From the NCBI RefSeq assembly GCF_049243985.1, contig NC_135381.1, positions 16,665,345 through 16,729,344 on the forward strand: DNA of 64,000 nt. The letters are read 5' to 3'. The DNA comes from Paroedura picta. Taxonomy: Eukaryota; Chordata; Lepidosauria; Squamata; Gekkonidae. The notes beneath the pieces are model-generated. The model was not told where the DNA came from. It searched no databases and saw only the letters and a list, made by a program, of their open reading frames with translations. The translations under genes were made by a program, and so were the position numbers. This document shows, in pieces, positions 1 through 13,600 of the stretch (positions within the stretch are counted from its first letter, which is position 1; every line of letters starts with the position of its first letter).

Positions 1-623
1 ATCCTGTAGTGTAGAACTGACCTAGAGCACTTCAGATTAGTCAGGTTAATACCAGCTCTTCCCACACTGTTCTTTGGCTGCTATTTTTGTAAGGGAAGTT
101 CCAGCTCGCGATCTAGAAGAGAAACTTGGCTCACTCAGTTTTGTAGCTCATTGCCTGAGCGGAGTCATCTGTCATTGTGTTAGGGTTGCTTTCATTTTGA
201 ACCCTAAAATTCTGTCATGCAACTATCCCCGCAGGGAAAGAGGGCTCTAAGGGGTTGCCTTGACAGCTTGCCTCCCTCTCCTGCTGGCCCAAGAAGGGGA
301 GAGAGCTCCAGAGAGTTAGAGGTTTACCTGTTTGTTTTAAGGGAAGAAGTTGAGGCTTCCACTCACTGCAGGCAGAATTTATTACAGTTTTTTGGACAAT
401 TAACTTTCAAATAGGAAATTATCTCTACTCTCCTACCCCCAATAACCTTCTGCCAGAGCTTATATTCCTGGGATGGCAGGGGAAGGTGAGGTGGGCTTCA
501 ATCTACTTGCCAGTTAGGAAGGGGGTGACCTGTGAGATTCTGAACAGAATTTCTTCCCATAAGGGTAGCTTTAACTCATAGCCAGACTCTGATGCCCAGC
601 ACTATCATCTGAGATGCCCATCC

Positions 624-845
624 ATAGAATCATAGAGTTGGAAGGGACCTCCTGGGTCATCTAGTCCAACTCCCTGCACTATGCAGGAGACTCACATCCC
701 AATCGCTCATCCATTGTAACCTGCCACCCCTTTAAGCCCTCACAGAATCAGCCTCTCCATCAGATTGCTATTCAGCCTCTGTTTAAAAATTTCCAAAGAT
801 GGAGAACCCACCACCTCCCGAGGAAGCCTGTTCCATAAGTCTTCT
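624..845 (-). mobile_element. CR1 LINE 3' fragment
   Basis: The plus strand reads AATCATAGAGTTGGAAGGGAC, TCATCTAGTCCAACTCCCTG, then AGGAAGCCTGTTCCA: the antisense of the CR1 3' end known from birds and reptiles. Confidence 0.8.
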
Positions 846-1468
846 ATTGCCAGGACTCTATGAAACTTTGCTTGCAGCTTGCTGGACAGAGCACTGAACC
901 CACAATCTTGGAATGTTCAGTCTGACAAGCAAAGAACCTCTTTTTAATTTTTTTTTTTGGGGGGGTTGCAGAGACATTCTGTGCTAAAAGGCATAGCTGA
1001 CTGGCCTATCTACCCTGATTCTTTATTGAATCTTCATTGGGCTTGTATCTGGTAGAAGCAAACTATCCTGATCTCACTGGGTAAGGTGAAGTATAATAAT
1101 GTTCCACTGTGAATTTTAGAGCGCACTCGCAATCTGCAATGATTAATATTTGTGACAGAGCAAGCAAGGCTTGGTTAAAAGGCATGCTCAGGAACGCCAC
1201 AAGAAAGACAGATATTTATGTGATCCCACTGTTGTTGATTGTATGGCTAGGTGTTAAGATCAGGGTGTGCAATATTTATTTATTTATTATTTGAACTTTT
1301 ATTCCACCCTTTTTCAGCAGACAATTTCTCCTGTTGGTTGCAAGGAAAGTGAAACAGATGCAAGACTCAAATGCTTTAGTTGTATGAAAACAGCCTTCGT
1401 TATTGTCTCATTCTAAGCATAATAATATGATTGCCTATTTTGAATGAATTGTTCTTCTTTATCCTTAG

Positions 1469-1671
1469 GTCTTGGCTGGGCTTGATCAGGATCCAAGAAT
1501 GGCCAGCAAAGGAGCAGCCGCTTCAGCCTCCATGGAGAACTCTAGTACTGGTGGGACCAGTGGAAACAGCAGTAATGGGGACAGTGCCAGTCAGGATAGC
1601 ACATTTGAATGCAACATCTGTCTGGACACTGCTAAGGATGCTGTGATCAGTCTGTGTGGACACCTCTTCTG
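1469..1671 (+). CDS. RNF185: RNF185 first coding exon (5' UTR 1469-1498, coding 1499-1671)
   Basis: The acceptor TTATCCTTAG precedes 1469 and the donor GTTAGT starts at 1672. Coding begins at ATG 1499 and ends after two bases of a Cys codon (TG). It encodes the Ser/Gly/Ala-rich N-terminus and the first half of the RING (CNICLD and SLCGH). The 30-nt leader after an acceptor shows that at least one non-coding 5' exon lies upstream of the window. Within the unspliced reading frame the TG reads into TGG (Trp), but splicing to 6371 restores Cys. Confidence 0.95.
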
Positions 1672-4600
1672 GTTAGTGTCCATTCATCCATTCAGTTAAT
1701 GTCCTATACTCTCTGGAAGGTTTAGAGTGGGGTACATAATTATTAAAACTGTCCTTTATTATTAATTTAATTTATATGTTGCCATTCCCTATGGCTTACG
1801 GCAGCGTGCAGGTTTAAAATACGCATATCTATTCCGCATCATATATTTCTGGTAAAGCCTTGGAGGAGAAGCGTGTCTCATGGCATGTGCCCCTCAGCAC
1901 TTAACATCTACTCAGGGTGGCTCTCCCACCCCTGAGTGCCTCTTCCTCCAATTGGCTTGCCCGTCTGTCCAGCAGCCAGCCAATCACCTTCCGTCCTCCA
2001 TCCTGACCACCCCCTTTTCCTTCCACTTTCCTCAGAGGTTGTAGTTCCCTGCTGTGTGAGAGCTGCCCCTGCTGCCCCTACCTTGGGGCCTCCAGCCTGC
2101 AGCTTTTCCAGGTCCTGTGGGGAGGGAGAAGCCATCTATAGAGTTCTTCTACCCCACCCCAATCTGTTGTATTCCTGAATTCAATGGGCTTGGCCCCTAT
2201 ACAAGTATAAAAGTTAAATTACAATAATTTAAAATAAATGGTGGGAATTAAATTAAACAGAATGGTGGGAATCACAACAAAACTGAGTTTTTCCTAAACC
2301 TTTCCTTATCACCTCCAAACTAGTTCTTAGTGTACAGCAATGATTCTTGGAACAGCATTTGTGTATTGCATATTTTGGCTGGGAGGTGACTATAATAGCT
2401 TAGCCTGCCACTGCCCTCTTGCCTCTGTTGCCACAGGGCAATTGACTTACTACATCATTCTTTCAGGAAGGGAGAGAACCTAATTGGAGCACTGATTCTC
2501 AGTGTGTGATGAGCTGAACATTTGAATTGGAGAAAGTGGTAGGCAAAGAATTTGCCATTGGAGTTGAATTGGATGCTTAAGATAGAAATGTGCTTTAATT
2601 CTGAACAACTGAATTCTGTGGATTACTAGGTTTCAAATGAGGAATTACAGCACTGGCTAAATTCCCAATGGGATAAAATTGTGTTCTGAAGATGCTGTTG
2701 ACTGTCATGAGCTTAGCTCATGATTTTGCATTATCAGTCTTGAAAAAAATGATTTTGGAGGCTGCTATTCATACTAAGTTGGCGAGCCTATTCTGAAAGC
2801 TGAGGGTTAAGTCCTGGCGTGTCCAACTAAAAGTTAATGATGGCAGCTCTCCAGGTTCTCAGGTGTAGAAAATGCTGACTCTGATAGATCAATGGTCTGA
2901 ATCAGTAGAAGGCAGACTCATTTGCGTGACTGGAGTTATGACATGGTAGGCATAGTTCGGTATATGACAGGGAAAACTGGGGGGACCCATGTATCTCTCC
3001 ACTTTGTGCTCAAGTTTATGGTCAGTGTCAGCCAGCTGTTAATGGCAGATACAGCAACACTCTTTGGAAATGCAGTTGTAGTGGGAGCTAGGCTCACCCC
3101 TTGCCTCACCTGAGCTCAGTATCTGAGTTGGAGCAGGACAGGCTTTGTTATTCCCAAGAGATTGTGACTTTGTCCATAAGACTTGGTGAGAATTGATTGA
3201 GAACTAAGCCAGTCATGTCAGCATCTAGATAACCATACTGTGTGTTCTGGGTTTTTTTTGGTCACAGTAAAATGTGATAGAATCCAGGAATTAGTTTTTT
3301 ATATACTAGCTGAATGGCAGAAAGATGCTCTTCAAGTGTATCTTTGCCACTGTGAGGAAATTACGACTGAACCTGGGAGTGACCTTAAAGCAAAGCAACA
3401 GGATGGGTGTGTTAATTGCCTTTGAAGCAATCTGGTCTCATTGCACAGCTTACAAACTTATTGGCCATTGATCCACCTAGCCCAGGCTTTCTCAACCAGG
3501 GTTTCCCTCCTCCTACTTCCTCCACTGGTGTTATGGGCCAGGATGGGTAGTTGTTATGAGTGATTTATACCACCATGTTTTCTTGGGTTTTTTTTGTAAT
3601 TTTATGTCCTAGTTTTGATATTTTAATGGGGTTTTATTGGGGTTTTGAAATTATGGACCATTGTAATCTACCACAAGCCGGTTGTGGGAATAAAAATAAA
3701 TAAAATAAACAGTGGGGGTTTCTTGACAGCCCTGGAAGGATTTCCTGAATGGATGGGAGTTAATTATTTATAGATATATTTCTTAAAATGTATTGGGTGA
3801 TATGACCATATGAGGTCATGTTGACTTATTCCACCCCTCAATGACCAATGATGGGTCTGGAGGGGGTGGGAAGGGGAGAGGCCTTGCATGGGCGTGTACA
3901 TAGCTATGCTTCCCAACCATATTCTGCATGGTGGTTGCCCCACTTCTTGGGTTTCTTGAAGTTTGAAAAATCTTTCAGGTTTCTGACTGGTAAAAAAAGT
4001 TGAGGAAGGCTGACCTAGCCAATAATTTCTGCTCCATCAATGTCTCAGGCCAAGAGATCTTTCTCAGCTGTACTGCTTGTGATTTTGTAGATGTGGAGGA
4101 CAGAACCTCGGGGTGGTTTGGATCCAAACTTAATTGGCAATTTCTTCTGATGTCTCTTTCCTGCTCCAGGACCCCTCATTTTCCTCAGGGTACCTTATCC
4201 CACCAAGAACAGCATTTCATGGAGATAAGTAGGTTGCACTGTGTGTGTATGTGGGAGGGTGCAGACAGTAATGGAAAAATAAGTTTGAATCCACCCCTGG
4301 GACTTCTGCAGGCAGAGCACGTGACCTACACCTGAGTGTGGGCTCTCTTTAAATGAGTCTTAATTTGATTAATAATTGACCTATTTCTCCATGTACATTT
4401 TCATGGAGATCACGGAAGTTTCATTCTCTAAGAACACTCGGGTGAAAAACTACTTCTAAGTGTTGCTGCAGCTATTCAGAGCCCCAGCTGTGAACAAGTG
4501 GGTCTTGAGGGCAGTTGTGTTCCTGTAGCTGTGTTTGATCTTTTACTTTAGCTTACTTGTGCACGATTTATTTAATTGGTGATTTTTATATCGCCCTCCC

Positions 4601-7600
4601 AGCAAGCTGGCTCAGGGCAGTGTGCATCAAGCCACAGAGGCATCAGATAATATAATTAAAAAAAATAAATTTAGATTTAAAATTAAATGAATCAGCCATT
4701 TAAAATAATATCCACATCTCCAGCTTTTTGAGTGTTTGCAGTTCATCCAGTACAAACTTAAATGGACTCCGGGGAATGGTAGAGGACATGAAGGCCTGGA
4801 GGATCATTGTCCATGGGGTCGCGATGGGTCAGACACGACTTCACACCTAACAACAACAACAACAAGTTCATCCAGAACCAGGCTACAGTCAAGCGAGCTT
4901 TAATGGGGTGAACCCAGTAAATATTATTTGGCTTATTGGCCCCAACCAAAAGTCTGGTGGAAGAGCTGTACCTTGCAGGCCCTGCAGAACTGTGTGAACT
5001 TCATCAGGGCCCAGATCTGCGCCAAGAGTGCATTCCAGGTGGGGGCCAGGACTGAGAAAGCCCTGACCCTGGTTGAGGCCAGACATCCTTCCTTGGGGCC
5101 AGGGATCACCAATTGGTTGGTGTTTGCAGAGCACTGTTCATGGGGTATAGATTGGGAGGCGGTCTCTCACATATAAAGAGCTTGGACTGCAAATGACCCT
5201 ATGGGTTCTACCAATACCTTAAACTTGATCTGGAACTCAACTGGGAGCCAATGCAGTTGCCAGAGCACAGGTCGAATGTGAGCACTCTGAGGAATTCCTG
5301 TGAGGACTCTGGCTGTCCTCACAGCCCATGTTGAAATTCCCATGTTGAAAGGAAGAGGTTGATAATCTCCCAGATGACTGCTTGAATGTAGGGCTTTGTA
5401 GCCTAAGTCAAACTGGAATTAATCATTTCCTGATTTGTGGCCATTTCAGAGTGTAGAGCCTGGTTGTATACATTAGCGTTTCTCCTTTTCCCTCCCTATA
5501 TATAATTGCCATAAGTGTCAGCTACTCCCACTGTTTGGGAGGTATGAGCTTGTCAGCTAAAAGTGAAGAAGGTAGGTCAAGTGCCTAATTGGCAGAACTT
5601 CAATGTAATGAGTTGTGTAGGCAGAAGTAATTGAAGTGTGGCTGTCAATAGTATTGCTGTTTCGGTCTGTGGCCCTGTACTTGTTTTGTTTCTTACTGAG
5701 ATGCTGCAACAAATGAGGGAAGTCAGTACAGGGTTTTCTTTGCAGTAGAATCCAGGGTTAGGCCAACTGCATAGCAGCCCATGTGGTCATTTGGGACAGG
5801 AGTATTTTCAGTGTCATCAAAGACAGCCATGGGATTCTGGGCAGTGTTGCAATGGTGATCCAGGAATTGCACTATCCTCTGAGGTTTTTACCTGGGGCAT
5901 CTGTCTTGGATTGTGAAGTGCAGCCCTCGGGTGGGGAAACATTTTGGTTTGGCTCTGGCAGAATCGGTCAGCTGCCCTGGTTGTTGGAAACTGTCTGTTC
6001 AGCAGCCCTCACGGTGCACCTTTTGCATTCTTGCTGCAGGCTGTGAACTGGGAGGATTATAAAAGATTATCTACTATTGTGGAAGATCTTTTTTTGAAAA
6101 AGGAGAGTTAACTGTGCTGATCCCTTTGTACCTTTCAGCTGTGTCATCTCCATGTCAGATTGTGCACCCTGGTAGAGTTGAAAATATCCTGCTTCTTCTG
6201 CTGCCTCTTTGAAATGTTCAGTTTATTTTACTGTATTGGTGTAGAACCAGTGCTGCTAGAGTCCACTTTTCTGTTTGTTCTCATGCAGTTTCATGTGTGC
6301 ATTGACTGATTATTTTTTTCTCCCCTTTCCCTACTGCTTTGCAATCAAATCACTCTGGAAATGCAAACAGCTGGCCGTGTTTACACCAGGTAAGGCTGGT
6401 TTTCTTTTACTTTGTCTTTCATCAGCTGTTCTTGCACAATCACTTCCTCAGCCCTCTGAGGGATTCTGTCAGAAGCTGCAATATCCCTTCCATTCCTAAA
6501 TGAACTGTGTTTAAAATCCCTCAAGAGCCACTCAATTTGCTAATGGGAGTTAACATGCAATCGTTTGCAATTTGCTTTGGAGTGGGAGCTTCTTAGCTTT
6601 TCTGTGTACGTTTCTATAAGGTGGCACAATATTAATGAGCTCAGAAGACTTCATATTAGTTCAGTAATCCCTACAGCTACCTTGTAAGGTAGGTCAGTAT
6701 TACTGTCCCTGTGATTCAGAAGTTGAATGCATAAGACTGCTTGGTGTAGTGGTTAGGAACACCGACTTCTAACCTGGTGAGCCAGGTTTGATTCCATGCT
6801 CTTCCGCCACATGCAGCCAGCTGGGTGACCTTGGGCTTGTCATAGCACTGATAAAGCTGTTCTGACTGAGCAGTAATATCAGGGCTCTCTCAGCCTCCCC
6901 TCCCTCACAGAGTGTCTGTTGTGGGGAAAGGGAAGGGAAGTCGATTGGAAGCCACTTTGAGCCTCCTTCGGATAGAGAAAAGTAGTATATAAGAACCAAC
7001 TCTTCTTATACTGAGCCAGGTCAATATGGTCTGTTGTGACTGGCAGCCGCTCTCCGAGGTCATAGTCTTTTGCATCACCTACAGCAGGGGTAGTCAGTCA
7101 ACCTGTGTTCCTCCAGATGGCAGGGGCTCCTGAGAATTGTAGTCCATGGTCATTGGAGGGCCGCAGTTTGACAACCCCTGCGTCCAGTTGATCACGATTT
7201 ATAATCTGAAGGCTAACTGAAGATCATATTCCTTTTATTTGTCTTAAGTCTCTCTATTTAGGACCGATTCTGAAGTTTGGGTCTGAAGACCAGAACCCAC
7301 TGATTTGTCTTTTTGGTGGTCTATATTATCCATAAAACTCTCTTCTGACATTGCATTTTAAATGAGTCAACTTTCTTTCTTGGAGATAGATCCAGAAGGG
7401 TAGCCATATTAGTCTGCATGTAGCAGTAGAAAAGAGCAAAAGTCCAGTAGCACCTTAAAGAATAACAAAGTTTGTGACAGGCTGTGAGCTTCCAAGTGTC
7501 ACTGCATACTTTTTTAGTTACTTCATATAGATTGAAGAGATTCAGAAATAAAATGCTTCCTAGCCTGAAATCTTTGCCAATTGAAAAACTTTCCATTTCT

Positions 7601-10600
7601 CCATAGTAGCCTCTTGTCTAGAATACAGATTGTGAACCAGAACAATCAAATATTGTAGCAGACCCATCAAAAGCTTTGCTGCAATCTACAAAACACAAGT
7701 TGATTTTCATCTCAAATTCTCTCATATGCTCCACTCCAATAATTGCTACAGTCTGATGCCCCCTTTTTTTTGGAATAGGAATGCAGGTTGAGCATTTCCA
7801 GTCTGTGAGCCATAGTTTTGTTTTACATATCTGTATTACTCAATATTGTTCTCCTTTTGTATCTTTCAGTGGTTAGAGACCAGGCCAAACAGACAAGTGT
7901 GTCCTGTATGTAAAGCAGGAATCAGCCGAGATAAAGTTATTCCACTTTACGGAAGGGGCAGTACTGGACAACAGGACCCCAGGTGAGGACCGTCAAAGTT
8001 ATCACTCCTAGAAACATGGTTTCACTCACTTACAATGGAGCGCAGTGAATGGCATTTGCTGAAATAATTAAAACATGTGGAATGAGTTGTTTCAATGATG
8101 TATTTGTGACATCTTCAGATACCTTTACATATTTCTTGTTTATTTGAAAATCTTCCTGCTAGAATAAATTCTCATTACTATTTGTAGATTAATTACAAGG
8201 CACTCACCTGTCAGAACAGCTTCAGTGGAAATACAAGTGGTTTTACACAATGAAGTGTAAGCAATGGGAAAACCTTAATCTGGCACAAGAGATTTGGATG
8301 CTGTTATGTCTGCATGGCTTTGCTCTGCACTTAACTGCCTGTTAGGCCACTGGTTTTACGGTTGCATGCTAGGGAGGTCTGGAGCACCTGAGAAGCTCTT
8401 TGGGGGTTCCTTAATGAAGTGGCCAGAAATGGCAGGCAAGTTTCACTGATGGGCAGCTTGCTTGTCCACCAATGGTAAGCTTCCCTTGCAATACGTAGTC
8501 ACAGGAATATGTTGGATGTGTTCTTGGACGTATTTTATGAATGAAGATGAGGACCGCCAATCCTGGCCATAGTAGGTATGAATTGAGTCCTAGGACATGC
8601 CCTAGAACACCCATTGCAAAATTCAGGCCTCCAGATGACTTGTGGAAAAGCTTTCCTAAAAGGAGGCAGTTAGAAAAGTCCTGAGTTACAACAGTGAATA
8701 TTACTTGACCATCCTGGGTAGACTCTAAGTGGTTTAATGTGTTGATCTTTATGCTGGGAGACAGGAAGGAGCTGCTTCAGGCAAGATACTGAGTTTCACT
8801 ATGGGTAGCAGGCTGAGAGTTGGATTAGAATCATGGAGTTGAAAGGCACCTCCAGGGTCATCTAGTCTAACACCCTGAACAATGCATGAAACTTAAAACT
8901 GTCTGCCCACCCACAGTGACCCTAATTACATGCCTAGATGATGCCCCCCAGCCTCCAAAAACCAGAATCCCTGGCCTGTCGGGCCTGGAGGAAATTCTCC
9001 TCCGGACTCCAAAGTAGTGATCAGCATTTCCCTGGGCATGCAAGAAAGGGCTGCAAGGGCCAAGCACTGACACAGCCCTTCCTGCCCATCCACTCACACT
9101 CTGCCTAAGTTTACAAATCAGCATTTCTGTCAGATGGCTATCTAATCTCTGCTTAAAAACTTCCAAAGAAGGCGAACTGATGAAGCCTGTTCCACTTAGG
9201 AACTGCTCTGTCAGTGGGACTTATGTATTCTGAGTACGCTGTCTGCTTTTGCCTATCTCCTGTTGGTTTCAATGGGGAAGGGTCTTGTGGATTATTCACC
9301 AGATTGCCAAAGGAAATGATGCCATTTAGATTGTTCTGCCTTAAAAAGTGACTTGTACTGCACTAGTGGTCAAGTGTTTCTAGCCAGCTACTTATGGATC
9401 CATCATTAACAAAGATCCCTAGATGAGCCTTTTCCTCCGCCTCAGGGTTGGTTTAAGCCTGTAGGTTGATCTGCAAGAGGTTAACTCAGGGATAGTCAAA
9501 ATGCGGCCCTCCAGATGTCCATGCACATGGACATCTGGAGTGCATGGACATCTGGAGAGCCGCAGTTTGACTACCTCAGGGTTAACTCAAAGGGTGTTAT
9601 GGGAGGGGAAAGCTAGTGAACGCCTTCCCATCACTTGAAGGTGAGATGACTGGAATGTTCTAGTTAAATGGCCAGGTAGCCCAGGTAGTAGCAAGTTCTA
9701 AATTAACTAATTCTTAACTCTGCTGAATTAATTATGTCTTACAGAGAAAAAACACCACCACGACCTCAAGGGCAGAGACCTGAACCAGAAAATAGAGGGG
9801 TGAGTAGTTATTTGTAGGCTCCTGGAGATAGCTTTCAATTTTTTTCAGAAATACACAACAAAAAAGCATTTTGTTGGTCGTTGTTATGAAGAAAAATCTG
9901 CAAGGAATCCTGTGGCATTTTAAAAAGCATTAAATATAAGATTGCTAGATGAGACTTAAGTGGTCCATCTTGTCTAGTGTCTGGCTTCATGCATTGGCCA
10001 ACCAGTTCCTCTAGAGGGCCAACAACAGGGCATAGAGGCCAACACCCTTTCCCTCATTTTGCCTTTTGGCACTAGTATACAAAGGTTTACTTGCCTCTAA
10101 ATGTGGGGGTTCCGTTTTGTCACCATGGCTAGTAGTCACTGATAGGCCTATCCTCCATCAAGCCATTGAATCCTCTTTTAAAACAGTCAGTGCCTATGAC
10201 CATCACTACAACCTCTGTGCAGCAAGTTCCACATTTTACTGCCACATTTTAATCACTCCTTGATTTTAATCATATTTTGACAGTATCTTTTGTTGGCCAG
10301 ACACAAAGCCCACTTGGTTAGGTGCATCTAGAGCAACATGAATTCTAGTGGTCGAAAGGGCAATTATGATTTATGGTAATCCTGTGAGGTTTACAAGGAA
10401 AGAGACAGATGGCTTGCCATTCCCTGTGTAGTGACCATTGTCTTTCTCCTTGATCTGACATCAAAATACTAACCAGCACTGACCCTGCTTGGCTTCCAAC
10501 ATCTGATGAAACTAGGCTAGCCTGCCCAGGTCCAGTCCACTAAAATATTTATTAAAATATTTATATTCCCCATTTTGACTAGTACAGTCCACAAAAGGGC

Positions 10601-13600
10601 TAATAAAGCTAGATTAATAATACTTAGATACAACAAAATAAAGCTTGGCAGAAATTGGCAAAAGTTGCCCTCTTGCTCAGTTGGTCCGGAGTTACGGGCT
10701 GGGATATCACCAGTATGCGGATGACACCCAGCTCTGTCTCCTGATGGGCGGACAGCCAGAAATCCCCCAAAACATTGATACCTTCATAAACCAGGGATAC
10801 AAAGCCTTCTTTATCGATAATGAGCTATTTAAGTCAGAACCAATGTGCATACTTTCAACAACAAAAAGTCCAGCAAACTGGTCACACTGCACCATCAATT
10901 CCCTATTATAGCTCCCAGTGGATTTGGCCTCCTGACCATATGAAACAGCGGGTGAATGCTGTTCAAATGCAGTCACAGCTGAAAAGAAGTAACCTTTTCT
11001 AAACCTCTTCCAAGACTCAAAGCTGCTAACCAGAATAATCAAATGAATAATTAAAAACTGGTATAAAAATTTAAAAACCCACCTCCAACTAAATTTCTCC
11101 CATTGCTATTCTCTTCACAATAATCCAGTAGGAAAGATGTTATACTTCTGCCAGCATCTATAAAAAGCATTTTGAAAATGAGAAATCTCGTAATTTCTCC
11201 TAAAAGGTAACATTGAGCTTGTCACATAACTACAGGTGGAGCTATTCTAAGGGCTGAGGCAGCATGTGGCCTGGCCCTCTAATAAAGGTCAGGTGAGCAA
11301 ACTGCAGTAGCAGAGAATAGGGACTCCTGGGTGTAGATAAGATGAATTACACCATACCAGGACAGGTAGCCCCAAATCAGAAAGAAAGTTACTCTTGCCA
11401 CAGGATTGTGCTTTTCCTGCTGCAAACCAACATGGCTGGGAAATTTAAACCAAAGCACTAGACCAGCCTTTCTCAGCCCTTTTACCATGGAGAAACTCCT
11501 GAAACATTCCTCAGGCTTTAAGAAACTCCAGCGATGACACAATTATACAGAATATGGTTAGGTAGGATAACTGTGCATACGCCCACCCGGGGCCCCTCCC
11601 CTTTGCACCCTGTCCAGGTCCTCAGTGACCATTTTGGGAAGAGGGGGGTCTACATGGCCATATATGGTTATATCACCCAATAAATGTTTAACAAATTTTT
11701 CAAAAATTAAAATGAATTAGCTCCCACCCATTTGGGAAACACTTCCAGGGCCATTAAGAAACCCGGGGGTTTCATGAAACCTTGGTTGACAAAGCCTGCG
11801 TTAGACAATGGAATATTAGAACAGCTATCAATTCCTTCCATCCCTCCTGATCCTGAGACCTTTTCCTCTTCTCTTTCCCTGTGCTTCGGTTGATTCCCTT
11901 TAGTCCCATTAAAAATAACTTAAAACCTCTTTTTTTTCTGTCTCTCTTTACACACCAGAGAGATTGTATTGTACAAATGAAGTATACTATATGTACATCT
12001 GCCTATTTGACAAACATGCTTGTGGCAACAGTTTGGTTTCTGTGGGTGGAACTTCAGAATATAGGTTTCTAAAGTCTCTGGGCATGTGTTGGCATCTTGC
12101 CAATGTGTTGCTAGTGTACTAGAATGTATGCAAACATAAAACATGTAGGCACAGCAGTTAGGAATGGTAAACTCTGCATGGTTGGGAGGGCTGGTACCGC
12201 CTGCAGAATAATTTATTAAGGTACAGATGAAGTACATGCATGACCTGATGAAACAGTTGCATATTTCCATGTAAGTTGACTTGGAACCCCCAGAGGCTGC
12301 TGCCTGTCCTTATTGCTCCAGACAAACAGCTCTGCTGAGTGTGATTAAAGAGCATTTCTCTGTTGGATAGCTGAAAGCACTCAGCAGTTCATTCTCCCTG
12401 GAGAGTTGGTGGTTTATTAAATCAGTTGATGAACTTTTGAATAGCACATTTCGTGAAGGAGGGCCTTTTCCAAAGACTCAGAGAGACTGGTTGAGGCAGG
12501 ACTTCCCTTCTCTGAAGCTATGCTGGTTCCATACTCTTCTCTCCTAATAGAACATGGTTTTCTACACATTTTAGTAATGGTTTCTGCCAAGTTATCTGAA
12601 ACATATGTAGTGCTAATTGGCTTGTAATTGTACCAGGCCCAAATCAGGGATGTATACAGGAAAATGAGGGTTTAAATGGCTGCTGGCCAGTTGGTGGGCT
12701 ACTTGGGCTGTTCAGTTTAAATGGCTAACAGGCTTCAGGGCTTCCTTCCCCTCCCCCTCTTTCCATAGGGTGGGAAGCAAGAAGAAGCTCCCAGTTTATG
12801 ACAGGGCAGTTATGTTTCAGGTGCGGAATTCCAGGTGTGGAATTCTTACTCATGAGATTACAGCAGACCTTTGCAAGCCCTGTCTACACCCTCTCTTCCT
12901 CTTTCAACTTCTCCAGATCAGCTGCCTTGGTCTCAAGAGAATCAATTTGTTCCCCTGGAGCTAGGAGCTTGTTACGCTGAGCATTCCCCTACAACCTCTG
13001 CCTTTTGGGGAGATGATTGTATGCTCTTTAGTACATTGGCTAGATGCCCCCTCCCTGTTGGCTTTCTATCTCTTCCCTTCAAAATATAGCTATGCCTTTA
13101 AGGTTTAGAACCCTGAATCCTATCTAAAGTTTTATTTCATGGAAAGAGTGCCCTGGCTTCCTTGCCCTGTTTTTCAGCTCATACAGGTGTTCAACTTGGC
13201 CGTATATTCTCTTTCTCACTCTCTTCAGGGAGCTGAGATGGATCTGTCTTATAGCTTTATAATGAAAAGTTAACGCTTTCAAGATAGGTTGAATCTACTG
13301 TGCAGTTTTCAAGTTAATTCTTACAAGTCTGTCTTAGATCCAAGTTAATCTGCTACTAATTTGTTTAAACTGCTACAGCGGAATTGAGGGGTTGTTCAAG
13401 TTGCTACAAGAATTCTTTTTAGCCCAGATTTCCCATTGTCTGTTACTCTTGATATAGCTTGGTTTGGCACTTGGTTTACTACTTATCTTCTTGCACAGTT
13501 GTTCAGCTCACCCATCTCTACATTTTTACATCCTCTTTGGCAAAAGTACTATGATTTATTGCTGGGTATTACACATGCTTAATGGAGTATGATTGGAATG

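Larger units (their letters stand above)
1672..6370. other. RNF185: RNF185 intron after first coding exon
   Basis: 4.7 kb. Contents recognised: hAT element 3483-4012, BovB tail 4755-4866, L2 fragment 4930-5340, a SINE family B remnant near 2864-2925 and an A/T-rich LINE tail near 4565-4680. The rest holds no recognised gene. Confidence 0.7.

Noticed and set aside
1472-1699. Reading RNF185 straight through 1672 to a stop near 1697
   Set aside because: The donor GTTAGT at 1672 and the microexon at 6371 restore the conserved RING; the read-through replaces Cys58 with Trp and stops.
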